64,000 bases of DNA, from NCBI RefSeq assembly GCF_021653975.1, contig NZ_JAJKFK010000002.1:124001-188000 (forward strand), given 5' to 3'. Below are positions 9,299-17,450 of the stretch, piece by piece; position 1 is the first letter of the stretch, and every line of letters starts with the position of its first letter. A program made the translations under genes and the position numbers. Source of the stretch: Amycolatopsis sp. GM8 (GTDB lineage: Bacteria > Actinomycetota > Actinomycetes > Mycobacteriales > Pseudonocardiaceae). Below the pieces are notes generated by a model. It had not been told where the DNA came from. It made no database searches and saw only the letters and a program-made list of their open reading frames with translations.

Positions 9299-9901
9299 TC
9301 AGGAAAACTCCGGCGCCGGCGGGCCCAGCGGATGGGCGCCCTCCGGGCGCAGCCCGTCGAAGATGAGGGCCAGGTAGCGCCGCCACAGGTCAGGCGGCGG
9401 GTCCGGCAGGTAGCTGACCACGTGGCTCGGCGCGCACATCAGGAGCACGACGTCGGCTCCGGTGACGTCCGCCCGGACGGCCCCGGCCTCGCGAGCCCGG
9501 TCGACGAGGCTGGTGATCGTCCGGTTCAGCTGCTCGCGCAAGGCGATCACCTCCGGCCCCGCGTCGACAGCGTTCAGGAGGAACGACAGGTCGCGCTGCT
9601 CCCGCCGGCCCGCCGCCTCGGTGAGGAACTCCAGCAAGGCGGCGCCGGGATCGTCCGCCTCGAGCAGGCGCTGCCCGGCGTCGTCCAGGACGCCGACGTG
9701 CTCGCGGACGATCGCGACGATCAGGTCGTCCTTCGTCGCGAAATGGCGGAACACCGTGCCCTTGCCCACCCCGGCTCGGCGCGCAATGTCCGCGACCGAC
9801 GCGTCGAGGCCGCGATCGGCGAACTCCTCTTCGGCCGCGGCCAGCAGCAGTTCGCGGTTGCGGGCGGCATCGGCGCGCAGCGCCCGGGACGGCGTGGTCA
9901 C
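9299..9901 (-). CDS. TetR-family transcriptional regulator
   Basis: A 200-aa repressor with an N-terminal helix-turn-helix (VADIARRAGVGKGTVFRHFATKDDL, about 38-60) and a C-terminal domain typical of the SbtR-like TetR group. The GTG start at 9901 is followed by ACC and preceded by a divergent promoter region. Two copies of a 19-bp partly palindromic motif in that region (9919-9937 and 9962-9980) are its likely operators, so it should control itself and the divergent oxidoreductase. It is not obviously part of the van cluster, although its 3' end abuts the vanH promoter. Confidence 0.87.
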   Translation of the reverse strand: MTTPSRALRADAARNRELLLAAAEEEFADRGLDASVADIARRAGVGKGTVFRHFATKDDLIVAIVREHVGVLDDAGQRLLEADDPGAALLEFLTEAAGRREQRDLSFLLNAVDAGPEVIALREQLNRTITSLVDRAREAGAVRADVTGADVVLLMCAPSHVVSYLPDPPPDLWRRYLALIFDGLRPEGAHPLGPPAPEFS

Positions 9902-9918
9902 CGGGCCAGTCTACAAGT

Positions 9919-9980
9919 TGACCGCTCGGTCCGTTTACGTGTACCGTCGCGTCCGCCAACCTGACCACTCGGTCCGTTTA
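9919..9980. promoter_or_regulatory. Two-copy TetR operator in divergent promoter
   Basis: TGACCGCTCGGTCCGTTTA at 9919-9937 recurs as TGACCACTCGGTCCGTTTA at 9962-9980, one mismatch in 19, spaced 43 bp (about four helical turns). Each contains the palindromic core GACCNNTCGGTC. The copies cover both sides of the 92-bp gap between the TetR gene and the oxidoreductase. A GGAGG at 9983-9987 serves the latter. Confidence 0.75.
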
Positions 9981-9993
9981 TTGGAGGACGCCC

Positions 9994-10959
9994 ATGAAAG
10001 CCCTTGTCGCGACAGCGTATGGACCACCCGAGCAGCTCTCGATCGCCGAGCTCGCGGTGCCGAGGCCGGGTCCGGGACAGATCCAGGTGAAGATCGCCGC
10101 CTCCGCGATCAACCCGACCGACGTCCGCGTCGTCGCCGGGGACTACCGCGCCCTCACCGAGCTCGAATTCCCTTACGTGCCAGGCAACGAGTTCGCCGGT
10201 ACGGTCACCGAGACCGGGCCCGGTGTGACGGGGTACCAGGCGGGCGACGAGGTGTTCGGCCAGGCGATGCCCCGGCAGCTGAGCTTCGTCGCCGGGACGA
10301 ACCGGCCGTCGCTCAGCACCGGCGCGCTCGCCGAATACGCGGTTTTCGAAGCCGACACGCCACATCTGGCCCACCGGCCCGCGAATGTCCCCGTCGAGCA
10401 AGCCGCCGCGCTGCCCATCGCGGGCACGGCCGCGTACAAGGCCGCAGCCGTCGCCGGGATCCGGCCCGGGGAAACGGTCCTGGTCATCGGCGCCACCGGC
10501 GGGGTCGGCACCGCACTGCTCCCGCTGCTCGCCGTCACGCAGGCCAAGATCATCGCGACCGCCGCCACCGCGGCCGACGGCGAGATCCTGCGCGGGCTCG
10601 GCGCCGACGAGATCGTCGGCTACGACGACTACCCCTCGGACGTCGACGTGGTCCTCAACCTGGTCCTGCACCACGACCGCCTGCCCGTCGCGGCCCGCGC
10701 GCTACGGCCGGGCGGACGCCTGGTCACGATCATCTTCCCGGAACCGACCCAGGATCAGCTCGGCCGCGACGACGTGGAACTGCACTACTTACTGGACGCG
10801 GAGGGCAAGCTCGGCGGCATGCGCGAGATCGCCGAGGCAGCGGCGAGCGGCCGGCTGAAAGTAAGGATCACCGGCAGCTACCGCCTTGACGACGCGGTCC
10901 AGGCAGCCGTCGACTACATGCGCGAGCACACGGTGGGAAAGATCGTCGTCACCATGTGA
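9994..10959 (+). CDS. NADP-dependent quinone-oxidoreductase-type MDR enzyme
   Basis: A medium-chain dehydrogenase/reductase of 321 aa, probably reducing quinones or enones with NADPH in the cytoplasm. It has the N-terminal GroES-like fold (YVPGNEFAGTV, 61-71) and the Rossmann loop GATGGVG at 166-172. The Cys/His zinc ligands of alcohol dehydrogenases are absent, which places it in the zinc-free quinone oxidoreductase branch. A strong GGAGG precedes the ATG by six bases. Divergent from a TetR gene with paired operators in between, so it is likely induced by an electrophile or quinone. Confidence 0.87.
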   Translation: MKALVATAYGPPEQLSIAELAVPRPGPGQIQVKIAASAINPTDVRVVAGDYRALTELEFPYVPGNEFAGTVTETGPGVTGYQAGDEVFGQAMPRQLSFVAGTNRPSLSTGALAEYAVFEADTPHLAHRPANVPVEQAAALPIAGTAAYKAAAVAGIRPGETVLVIGATGGVGTALLPLLAVTQAKIIATAATAADGEILRGLGADEIVGYDDYPSDVDVVLNLVLHHDRLPVAARALRPGGRLVTIIFPEPTQDQLGRDDVELHYLLDAEGKLGGMREIAEAAASGRLKVRITGSYRLDDAVQAAVDYMREHTVGKIVVTM

Positions 10960-10965
10960 ACCGCC

Positions 10966-11955
10966 TTAGTCACCGCTGAGGTCGATGCCGTACAGCGCCG
11001 CCGCGTTGGCCGAGGAGAACCGCTGACGTTCCTCGTCGGAGGCGAAGTGGCCGAGGAACGCATGAATGTCCTCTTTGGACGGATGTTGAAAGGGGTAGTC
11101 GGTGGAGAAGATCAGCCGGTCGACCGTGGTCACCGACAGGGCGTGGTGCAGCAGCGCGGGATTGAGCATGCCGGACGTGGTGATGAAGAAGTTCGACCGG
11201 ATGTAGTCCGACACCGATCGTGGCAGGCCGGCGACGCGGGCCAGGCCGTCGGCCCGGTCCAGCCAGAACAGCAGCATCTCGCCCCAGTGGCCGAGCACGA
11301 TCTGGAGGTCCGGATGCCGGTCGAAGGTGCCGCGCAGGATCAGCCGCAGCGCCGCGGTCGCGGCGTCCAGATGCCAGCCCCAGCCGAAGGTGGCGAGGGC
11401 GAGCTCCGTCGTCGGGGCGAAGCCGCGATAGGAGGCGTCGCGCAGCGCCGGCGAGGGAATTTGTGGGTGGATGAACACAGGTTGCCCGAGTGCGGCCGCG
11501 GCGGCGAAGAAGTCGTCGTAGACCGGGTCGTCGAGAAAGGTGTCGCCGGACCGGCCGTAGACCATGGTCCCCACATGGCCGAGGCCCGCGGCGCGTTCCA
11601 GTTCGCCGGCCACGTCCTGGGGTGACGACATGGGCAGCGTCGACAGCGACCGGAACCGGGTCGGATGGCGGCGGACGGCCTCGGCGGCGAGGTCGTTCGC
11701 CGCGCGGCTGAGGCGCACCGCCTCCGCGGCGGGCAGCGGCTGGGTTCCCGGCGGGGTCAGGGCGAGCACGGACACGTCGATGCCCTGGGCGTCCATGGCC
11801 GCGATCCGGCCCGCGCCGAGGTCTTCCAGCCGCTGCCGGTGGTCGCCCATCTCGTTGAAGGCCAGACTTTCGTCGCGCAGGGGCTCCGGCATGGCGGTGA
11901 GCGCGGCAGTCAGCTCAGGCAGGATCCAGTGTTCTTCGATGGCGATGAGCGTCAT
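10966..11955 (-). CDS. Amidohydrolase-2 family decarboxylase (gamma-resorcylate-decarboxylase-like)
   Basis: A 329-aa TIM-barrel metal enzyme. Residues Glu7, His9, His163 and Asp286 sit where gamma-resorcylate decarboxylase has Glu8, His10, His164 and Asp287, so non-oxidative decarboxylation of a hydroxybenzoate is the best guess. Hydrolysis of a related ring compound is the alternative. The ATG at 11955 has AGAAGG nine bases upstream; an ATG at 11964 overlaps the stop of the exporter gene in an ATGA but has no space for a ribosome site. It follows the exporter directly, so the two form an operon. Confidence 0.8.
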   Translation of the reverse strand: MTLIAIEEHWILPELTAALTAMPEPLRDESLAFNEMGDHRQRLEDLGAGRIAAMDAQGIDVSVLALTPPGTQPLPAAEAVRLSRAANDLAAEAVRRHPTRFRSLSTLPMSSPQDVAGELERAAGLGHVGTMVYGRSGDTFLDDPVYDDFFAAAAALGQPVFIHPQIPSPALRDASYRGFAPTTELALATFGWGWHLDAATAALRLILRGTFDRHPDLQIVLGHWGEMLLFWLDRADGLARVAGLPRSVSDYIRSNFFITTSGMLNPALLHHALSVTTVDRLIFSTDYPFQHPSKEDIHAFLGHFASDEERQRFSSANAAALYGIDLSGD

Positions 11956-11960
11956 GGTGG

Positions 11961-13184
11961 TCATCCTTCTGTGGTGTTGGCGGTCGCGAGGGTCTGGCCG
12001 CGGTGGACTGCGGGGTCGGTGGATGCGATCGCGCGGGTGAGCACCGCGAGCACGGCCAGGATGGCCATGGTGATCGCCATCGGAATCGCGGAACGGCCGT
12101 TGCCGAGGCTGACGACCGGCGTGATGAGCGCGGCGAGCCCGAACTGGGCCGCGCCGAGGACGGCCGAGCCCGCGCCGACGGCGTGCGGCACCGCGTCCAG
12201 GGCGATCGCGGTGGCTGGGCCGAGGATGAACCCCAGCGACGAGACCACGAAGAAGATCGGCACGGGCAGCCAGGCGACACTGATCGGCAGCAGTGCGACG
12301 GCGAGGACGGCGAGCGAGGCGATGACCAGCCAGGCGACGCCGATGGTGAGAATCCGCTGCGGGTCGCTGCGGCGTAGCAGCCGGGACGCGGCCGCGCTGC
12401 CGGCCACCAGGCCGAGCGCGTTGAGTGCGAACAACAGCCCGTAGCCGACGGCGCTGACGCCGATGACCGTCTGGTACAGGAACGGCGACGCCGAGATGTA
12501 GGCCATCATCACCGAGAACGAGAAGACGAAGGTGGCGGTGGCCGCCAGGTAGGTGCGGCGGCCCAGCCTGCGAAATCCGCCGCCACGAACGGTTTTCCGG
12601 CGCTCGCGCGGCAAGCTCTCCCGCACGATCCCGGCCGACCCGGCGAGCATGGCGACGGCCAGGCCGGCCAGCACGGCGAGCACCCCGCGCCACTGGATGT
12701 GATCGACCAGCAGGCTGCCCAGCAGTGGGGCGACCACCGGGGCGAGCCCGCCGACGATCATCATCAGGCTGAACGCGCGGGCGGCGGCGCGGCCGGTGAG
12801 CAGGTCGGCGATGATCGCGCGGCCGATGACCATGCCGGCCGCGGCGCTCAGCCCCTGCACGAGGCGGGCGCCCAGCAGGACGGCGATCGTGGGTGCGAAC
12901 GCGGCGAGGACGCTCGCGGCGACGAAGGCCACCGCACCGACCAGTAATGGTCCGCGCCGCCCGTAGCGGTCGGACACCGGTCCGAAGACGAGCTGCCCGG
13001 CGGCGAGCCCGAGCAGGAACGTCGTGAGGGTCAACTCGATGGCCGTGTCGCTGGTGCGGAGGTCGACGGCCATCCGCGGAAAGGCCGACAGATAGAGGTC
13101 GATGCCGAACGGCGCGACGCTGGCCAGCAGGGCGAGCATGAGCAGCAGCGGAACGGCGATGGTGTCGCGGGGCGGAGCGTTCAC
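11961..13184 (-). CDS. Bcr/CflA-type MFS drug exporter
   Basis: A 12-helix membrane transporter of 407 aa. The motif between helices 2 and 3 reads FGPVSDRYGRRGPLL, the Bcr/CflA/DHA1 hallmark, and GRAIIADL follows helix 4. The GTG at 13184 is chosen because AGGAG lies five bases before it; the longer in-frame start at 13199 falls inside the MarR operator. It exports a drug or toxic aromatic by proton antiport. It is divergent from a MarR gene and co-transcribed with an amidohydrolase, which suggests export linked to processing of a phenolic acid. Confidence 0.88.
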   Translation of the reverse strand: MNAPPRDTIAVPLLLMLALLASVAPFGIDLYLSAFPRMAVDLRTSDTAIELTLTTFLLGLAAGQLVFGPVSDRYGRRGPLLVGAVAFVAASVLAAFAPTIAVLLGARLVQGLSAAAGMVIGRAIIADLLTGRAAARAFSLMMIVGGLAPVVAPLLGSLLVDHIQWRGVLAVLAGLAVAMLAGSAGIVRESLPRERRKTVRGGGFRRLGRRTYLAATATFVFSFSVMMAYISASPFLYQTVIGVSAVGYGLLFALNALGLVAGSAAASRLLRRSDPQRILTIGVAWLVIASLAVLAVALLPISVAWLPVPIFFVVSSLGFILGPATAIALDAVPHAVGAGSAVLGAAQFGLAALITPVVSLGNGRSAIPMAITMAILAVLAVLTRAIASTDPAVHRGQTLATANTTEG

Positions 13185-13193
13185 CACATCTCC

Positions 13194-13219
13194 TGTCAAC
13201 TGATAACTATCAATTGACA
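13194..13219. promoter_or_regulatory. MarR operator (26-bp palindrome)
   Basis: Two 12-base arms, TGTCAACTGATA and TATCAATTGACA, separated by AC, are complementary at 11 of 12 positions. The element fills the 54-bp gap between the exporter start and the MarR start, and is AT-rich against its surroundings. Typical MarR operator size and position, so the regulator should repress both genes. Confidence 0.8.
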
Positions 13220-13238
13220 GCTACGATAGCATCGCAGG

Positions 13239-13769
13239 GTGGACGAAGCGCAACAGTCGGAGTTGTTCGAGCTGGCCGACCTGATCCTCGCGGTCAGCCG
13301 GCTCATCCACGCGTCCAAACAGGACGCTTCCGCCGGCGAATCGTGGACACCTCTGGAAAGCGCGGTGATGCGGTTCATCGACCGGAACCCGGGCACGTCG
13401 GCCAGCGCGGCGGCGGAGTCGACCCAGCTGATCTCCAGCAACTTCAGCCGCGCGGTGCGGGGGCTGGAGAAGAAGGGCCTGGTGCGCCGCGAGGTCGACG
13501 CCCACGACGCGCGACGGGTACGCCTCTATCCGACCGAACGGGCCCAGGAGAACCTGAACTGGCTCAAGGATGTGTGGAGCCGCTTGCTCGACGGGATCGT
13601 GACCGATCCCGAGGAGATCCAGACGATGACCTCGAACCTGCGCCGCATCGAGACCGAACTGGTCGCGCGAACCCGGCGGGGCGGTCTCAACGCAGGAGCG
13701 CGTGAAGCTCCCGCGCACCCCGGAACAGCCACCCGGCCGGGTTCGGGGGCTGTTCCGGGTCCAGCCTGA
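13239..13769 (+). CDS. MarR-family transcriptional regulator
   Basis: A 176-aa winged-helix regulator; the DNA-binding part includes LISSNFSRAVRGLEKKGLVRREVDAHDARRVRLYPTERA (about 65-105). The start is the GTG at 13239, 20 bp after the operator palindrome. About 30 C-terminal residues (from near 145) look like low-complexity read-through: they overlap the 3' end of the convergent P450 gene by 83 bp and are rich in Ala, Pro and Gly. It probably represses the divergent Bcr/CflA exporter and is released by a phenolic ligand. Confidence 0.85.
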   Translation: MDEAQQSELFELADLILAVSRLIHASKQDASAGESWTPLESAVMRFIDRNPGTSASAAAESTQLISSNFSRAVRGLEKKGLVRREVDAHDARRVRLYPTERAQENLNWLKDVWSRLLDGIVTDPEEIQTMTSNLRRIETELVARTRRGGLNAGAREAPAHPGTATRPGSGAVPGPA

Positions 13770-14931
13770 TGTCGGGGAACGCCTGGAAGAGCTCATCGAG
13801 GGCGATCCGGGCCACCTGCGGCGCGTACGCGCTGCCGACGCAGCTGTGCCTGCCGATACCGAAAGCCAGGTTCGGGTGCCGCTCCCGGTCGAGGTCGTAC
13901 AGACCACCGTCGTCGAATTCCGACTCGTCGACGTTCGCCGAGCCGTAGATCAGCCAGAGGTGGTCGCCGGCCTTCACATCCTGTCCACCGACCGACAGGT
14001 CGCGCGCGGCGGTCCGGGAGGCCCCGCCGTACAGCGGGCTCATCCACCGCAAGCCCTCGGCGATCGCCTTCTGGAGCAGCCCGGGATTCTCGATGACGCG
14101 CCGCATCTGCTCCGGGCGGGTGGTCAGGCCGAGGAAGGTCGTCCCGCACGCGTGTCCCGGTTCCTGCAGGCCGCCCAGGAACAGCACCAAAGTGGAAGGC
14201 AGGAGGTACTCGACGTCCCGCATCTCGCCCTCGGGCAGGCCGGCCCGGAAGAACTGACCGACGGGGCCGTCGGTCGGGTTTTCCCGTTCTCCGGCGTGCA
14301 GTTCGGTGAGGTAGGCACGAACCTCCTCGCGCACGACGTCTGCGTCGTCGAAACCGTGCGGATCGAGGAATTCCCCGTTCTCGTCGGTGATGTTGGCGGA
14401 CCCGAGCGCCAGGGTGTGGAACCACCGCTGGAGCGTGTCGGCGGTCAGGTCACGGAACCCGAGCGCGTCGGCGACACTGAGCACGCTGACCGGTTCGAAG
14501 TAGTCGTGCATGAGTTCGCAGCCGCGCGCCGCGTCGAGCTTCGCGCACTGCTCGCGCGCCAACGGCCTGATCCGCTCTTCCAGCCGGTGTTTGAAGGACT
14601 TCGCCTGGAACTGCCCGCCCACCGCGAGGCGGAGGTCGGCGTGGGTGGCGCCCTCGGCCCCCAGGATGAGCGGCGTGCCGAACAGGCGTGCCTCCATCAC
14701 ATTGGTGCCGCCCGGGAAGTCCTCGGCATTGGTGGCGACCTCCCGGCAGAGCTCCCAGTTGCTGACGAACCACGCGCCGAGCGCCGGGACCCAGGCGACG
14801 GGCTGCTCTTTGCGGAGGCGCGTGAAGATCTCGTCGGTCTGCGCGTCGAGTTCCGGGACCGTGAGACCGCTCAGCCACTCGCCGTGCGGAGTTCCCTGGA
14901 GCCGGTGATCGTCGTTGATCTGGTGGGTCAT
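13687..14931 (-). CDS. Cytochrome P450, CYP255 (GcoA)-like aryl O-demethylase family
   Basis: A soluble bacterial P450 of 414 aa. The heme loop is FGIGRHSCVG with axial Cys364, and the ExxR motif is EGLR. In the I helix the usual acid-alcohol pair is replaced by GGLQEPG. The long stretch LQEPGHACGTT to GLRWMSP, plus the N-terminal WLSGLTVPEL and CREVATN segments, read closely to GcoA, the guaiacol O-demethylase of Amycolatopsis. A methoxylated aromatic is the best substrate guess. It is the last gene of the operon, 25 bp after its reductase. Unlike GcoB, that reductase is of the phthalate-dioxygenase-reductase type. Confidence 0.87.
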   Translation of the reverse strand: MTHQINDDHRLQGTPHGEWLSGLTVPELDAQTDEIFTRLRKEQPVAWVPALGAWFVSNWELCREVATNAEDFPGGTNVMEARLFGTPLILGAEGATHADLRLAVGGQFQAKSFKHRLEERIRPLAREQCAKLDAARGCELMHDYFEPVSVLSVADALGFRDLTADTLQRWFHTLALGSANITDENGEFLDPHGFDDADVVREEVRAYLTELHAGERENPTDGPVGQFFRAGLPEGEMRDVEYLLPSTLVLFLGGLQEPGHACGTTFLGLTTRPEQMRRVIENPGLLQKAIAEGLRWMSPLYGGASRTAARDLSVGGQDVKAGDHLWLIYGSANVDESEFDDGGLYDLDRERHPNLAFGIGRHSCVGSAYAPQVARIALDELFQAFPDIRLDPEQPPNPAGWLFRGARELHALLR

Positions 14932-14956
14932 CTGCCTGCCTTCCTAGGGGGATCGG

Positions 14957-15901
14957 TCAGAGATCTAGATCGAGCTGTGCGGTCGCGGCCCGCGAGACGC
15001 AGGGGAACATGACGCGCCCCTCGTCTCGCTCGGTGTCGTCGAGGATGCTGTCCTGGTGATCGGGCGTTCCCGCCAGGACATCCACTTCGCAGGTGCCGCA
15101 GATGCCGCTGCGGCAGGAGGAAAGAATGTCGATTCCGTGGTCTTCGAGGACGTCGAGGAGTGACGACTCCGGCGGGACCCGCAGCGACAGCCCACTGCGG
15201 ATCAGGTTGACGGTGAACTCGGTCGCCGCGGTGCCCGGGCTCGCGCCCACGAACCTCTCCAGGTTCAGGTCGACACCCCCGGTGGTGTCCGCGAGTGACC
15301 GGAGCCGGTCCAGCATCGGGGACGGCCCGCAGGCGTAGAGCGACGCGCCGTCGGTGGCGGCGCGCTCGACGATCGCGGGAAGGGGCAAGAGGCCAGCCTC
15401 GTCCTGCGGGTACAGCACGACGCGGTCCCCGATGCCGGCCAACTCGTCCGCGAACGGCATCAGCTCCCGGGACCGCCCGCCGTAGTGGAGAACCCAGTCC
15501 GCGTCCCGTCGCCGCAGGGTACGGATCATGGCCAGGATCGGGGTGATCCCGATACCTCCCGCGAGCAGCACATAACGGGACGCGGAGTCCGCCAGGCAGA
15601 AGGTGTTGCGGAGGCCCACAAGCCGGACGCGGTCACCCTTCCGCAGGTTGTCATGCAGGTACCGTGAACCGCCCCGGCCTTCGCGCTCCCGTAGCACCGC
15701 GATGCGGTAGCTCTCCCGGTCCCCCGGGGTTCCGCACAGCGAGTACTGCCGCACCATGCCATTGCCGAGCTCGATGTCGACGTGGCTGCCCGCCGTCCAG
15801 TCCGGCAACGCGGACCCGGCCGGCTCGACCAATTCCAGTTCGACGACGCCGTCGGTCAGCCGACGGCGCGCGGAGACATCGAGATCGATGGGCAAGGACA
15901 T
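14957..15901 (-). CDS. Phthalate-dioxygenase-reductase-type ferredoxin reductase
   Basis: An electron-transfer protein of 314 aa that should pass electrons from NAD(P)H to the adjacent P450. Order of domains: flavin-binding barrel with RQYSLCG near 51-57, nucleotide-binding domain with GGIGITPIL near 115 and YACGP near 190, and a C-terminal plant-type 2Fe-2S ferredoxin with CxxxxCxxC (CRSGICGTC) and the fourth Cys at 301. This is the VanB/PDR order (flavin, NAD, FeS). GcoB, the known partner of GcoA-type P450s, has its FeS domain first. Second-last gene of the operon. Confidence 0.92.
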   Translation of the reverse strand: MSLPIDLDVSARRRLTDGVVELELVEPAGSALPDWTAGSHVDIELGNGMVRQYSLCGTPGDRESYRIAVLREREGRGGSRYLHDNLRKGDRVRLVGLRNTFCLADSASRYVLLAGGIGITPILAMIRTLRRRDADWVLHYGGRSRELMPFADELAGIGDRVVLYPQDEAGLLPLPAIVERAATDGASLYACGPSPMLDRLRSLADTTGGVDLNLERFVGASPGTAATEFTVNLIRSGLSLRVPPESSLLDVLEDHGIDILSSCRSGICGTCEVDVLAGTPDHQDSILDDTERDEGRVMFPCVSRAATAQLDLDL

Positions 15902-15957
15902 GGCAACGTTGCCTTTCCACTCATCGTCAGTGGGTGGTTCGACCCGAGGCCGCAGGT

Positions 15958-17205
15958 TCAGGATCGTGGCGCGAGTTCGTACCGTTTGGTCAGCCAGGCC
16001 GCGATTTCCGCGGCGGCCAGTTCGTTGGCGGTGGGTTCGCCCTCGGCGATGGGCCCGCCGAAATGCAGACCGCGGACCTGGGTGGTGCTGAGGTCTTCCG
16101 CGCCGAGCGCGTCGATCATCCGGCGGGAATCATCGGGGAACGCGGCCTGGTCACCGGTGAGCCCCACAAACAAGGTCGGGACGGTGACGCCGGGCGCGCA
16201 GCGGACGAAATCGGCGTTGGAGCTGAGCCCGGACCAGGTCGACAGCCATGCTTCCGGGGTGGTGAGCCGCCCGAATCCGACCTGCCCGTAGTTGATCAGG
16301 TCGGGCCGCTTGCCGAACAACGATCCGTACGGGCGGTCGCTGGGATCCAGTGACAGATCGACGTTCCGGGGATCGGCGTCGGTCCGGTACACGGTGATGA
16401 TCCGCGGCGCCAATGAGCGGCGCCGGTGGACCGCGTCACCGCTTTTCTTGAACGCGGCGCGAGCCTCGGCGGCGCGGGCCAGATGGTCGCGTGCGACGGC
16501 GTCAATGCGCGCGACACGATCGCGTTGCGCGGCGCGATACCGCGCCAGGAACTCAGACTCGTAGGAGGAACTCGCCGGGGGCTCGGCGAACCCGTTCGCC
16601 GGGTCGAACAGGTCGAGTTCTCCCACCACGGACATCGGGTCGCGCTCGTCGGCCACCGAGGGGTCGATGCACCCGAGCAGCAACCGCCCCTGGCCTGGAT
16701 GTGGGGCGAGGAAGATCGCGCCGTCGGCGACAGGCAGGTCGGCGTCGGCAAGCGCGACGGGACGACCGCCGGGCGTGGTGCCAATGCGCTCAGCCGCAGG
16801 CAATCCCGCCTGTTCGAGATAGAAGGCGTACAGCGTGCCCCCGCCCGAATGGCCCAGGGTGACGATCGACGTGAAGCCGTTGTCCCGCAAGAACACCATG
16901 CCCGCGGCGACATCGAGCAGCGCCTGCTCGTGGACCAGCGTGAGGTCGTTGTTCACCGACCGCGTCTGCTGGGTCCACACCGCGGCGCCGGCGTCGAGGA
17001 GCAGCGGGACGAGCGGGTGATGCGTGACGTCCTGACGCGGATGCATCAGGCAGACGACCGTTGTCGCGCCGGGCACGGTGGTGAGCACACCGCGGACGGT
17101 CGCACCGTCCACAGTGGTCAGTCCGTGCACCGACGTAATGGCGTTGTCAGGGCGATCACCGGCGGCGAGGTACCGGCCGGCGCCGAGCCGTTCGGCGCTC
17201 GTCAC
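15958..17205 (-). CDS. Alpha/beta hydrolase
   Basis: A 415-aa serine hydrolase fold: nucleophile elbow GHSGGG with Ser120, an upstream oxyanion strand VVCLMHPRQD, an acid candidate in GLTGDQAAFPDD and a late His in LHFGGP. An inserted region of about 150 residues separates the nucleophile from the acid and His, making it longer than the usual 280-320 aa. GTG start at 17205 overlaps the stop of the preceding small gene in GTGA, so translation is coupled. Same operon as the VOC protein and P450. It might cleave an ester or a ring-fission product; the substrate is unknown. Confidence 0.8.
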   Translation of the reverse strand: MTSAERLGAGRYLAAGDRPDNAITSVHGLTTVDGATVRGVLTTVPGATTVVCLMHPRQDVTHHPLVPLLLDAGAAVWTQQTRSVNNDLTLVHEQALLDVAAGMVFLRDNGFTSIVTLGHSGGGTLYAFYLEQAGLPAAERIGTTPGGRPVALADADLPVADGAIFLAPHPGQGRLLLGCIDPSVADERDPMSVVGELDLFDPANGFAEPPASSSYESEFLARYRAAQRDRVARIDAVARDHLARAAEARAAFKKSGDAVHRRRSLAPRIITVYRTDADPRNVDLSLDPSDRPYGSLFGKRPDLINYGQVGFGRLTTPEAWLSTWSGLSSNADFVRCAPGVTVPTLFVGLTGDQAAFPDDSRRMIDALGAEDLSTTQVRGLHFGGPIAEGEPTANELAAAEIAAWLTKRYELAPRS

Positions 17206-17450
17206 GCTCGCTCCACGCGCAGGGCGTCCTTGTCGTGCTGGGTGATCCGGCTGTCCCTGGCGACCCCGGCGACGGCGCTGTACCAGACGGCGTGGCGGCA
17301 TCCGGTGGCGCGGCGGTCGATCACGATGGGGCCCGGTGCGCTGATCTCGAAGTACGGACCGATCCGCCCGACAGTCACCGCCGGATCCTCGCCCGCGACC
17401 TTGGCGACGGGGGTGTTCTCCGGGACGTCGAGGACGTACAGGGTGGTCAC
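17202..17450 (-). CDS. Conserved-looking small protein, unknown function (82 aa)
   Basis: I do not recognise this protein. It is overlapped by four bases (GTGA) at both ends, with the VOC gene before and the hydrolase gene after, so it is clearly a translated operon member. It has no signal peptide or membrane helix. The sequence suggests a small beta-rich fold (TLYVLDVPEN, AVTVGRIGPYFEIS, GPIVIDRRAT) ending in a polar helix. With a VOC protein and a hydrolase alongside, an accessory or substrate-binding subunit is conceivable but unsupported. Confidence 0.75.
   Translation of the reverse strand: MTTLYVLDVPENTPVAKVAGEDPAVTVGRIGPYFEISAPGPIVIDRRATGCRHAVWYSAVAGVARDSRITQHDKDALRVERA

Noticed and set aside
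10966-12693. 575-aa frame reading the amidohydrolase into the exporter region
   Set aside because: The N-terminal 246 residues are a shadow of the exporter gene; the family start is at 11955.
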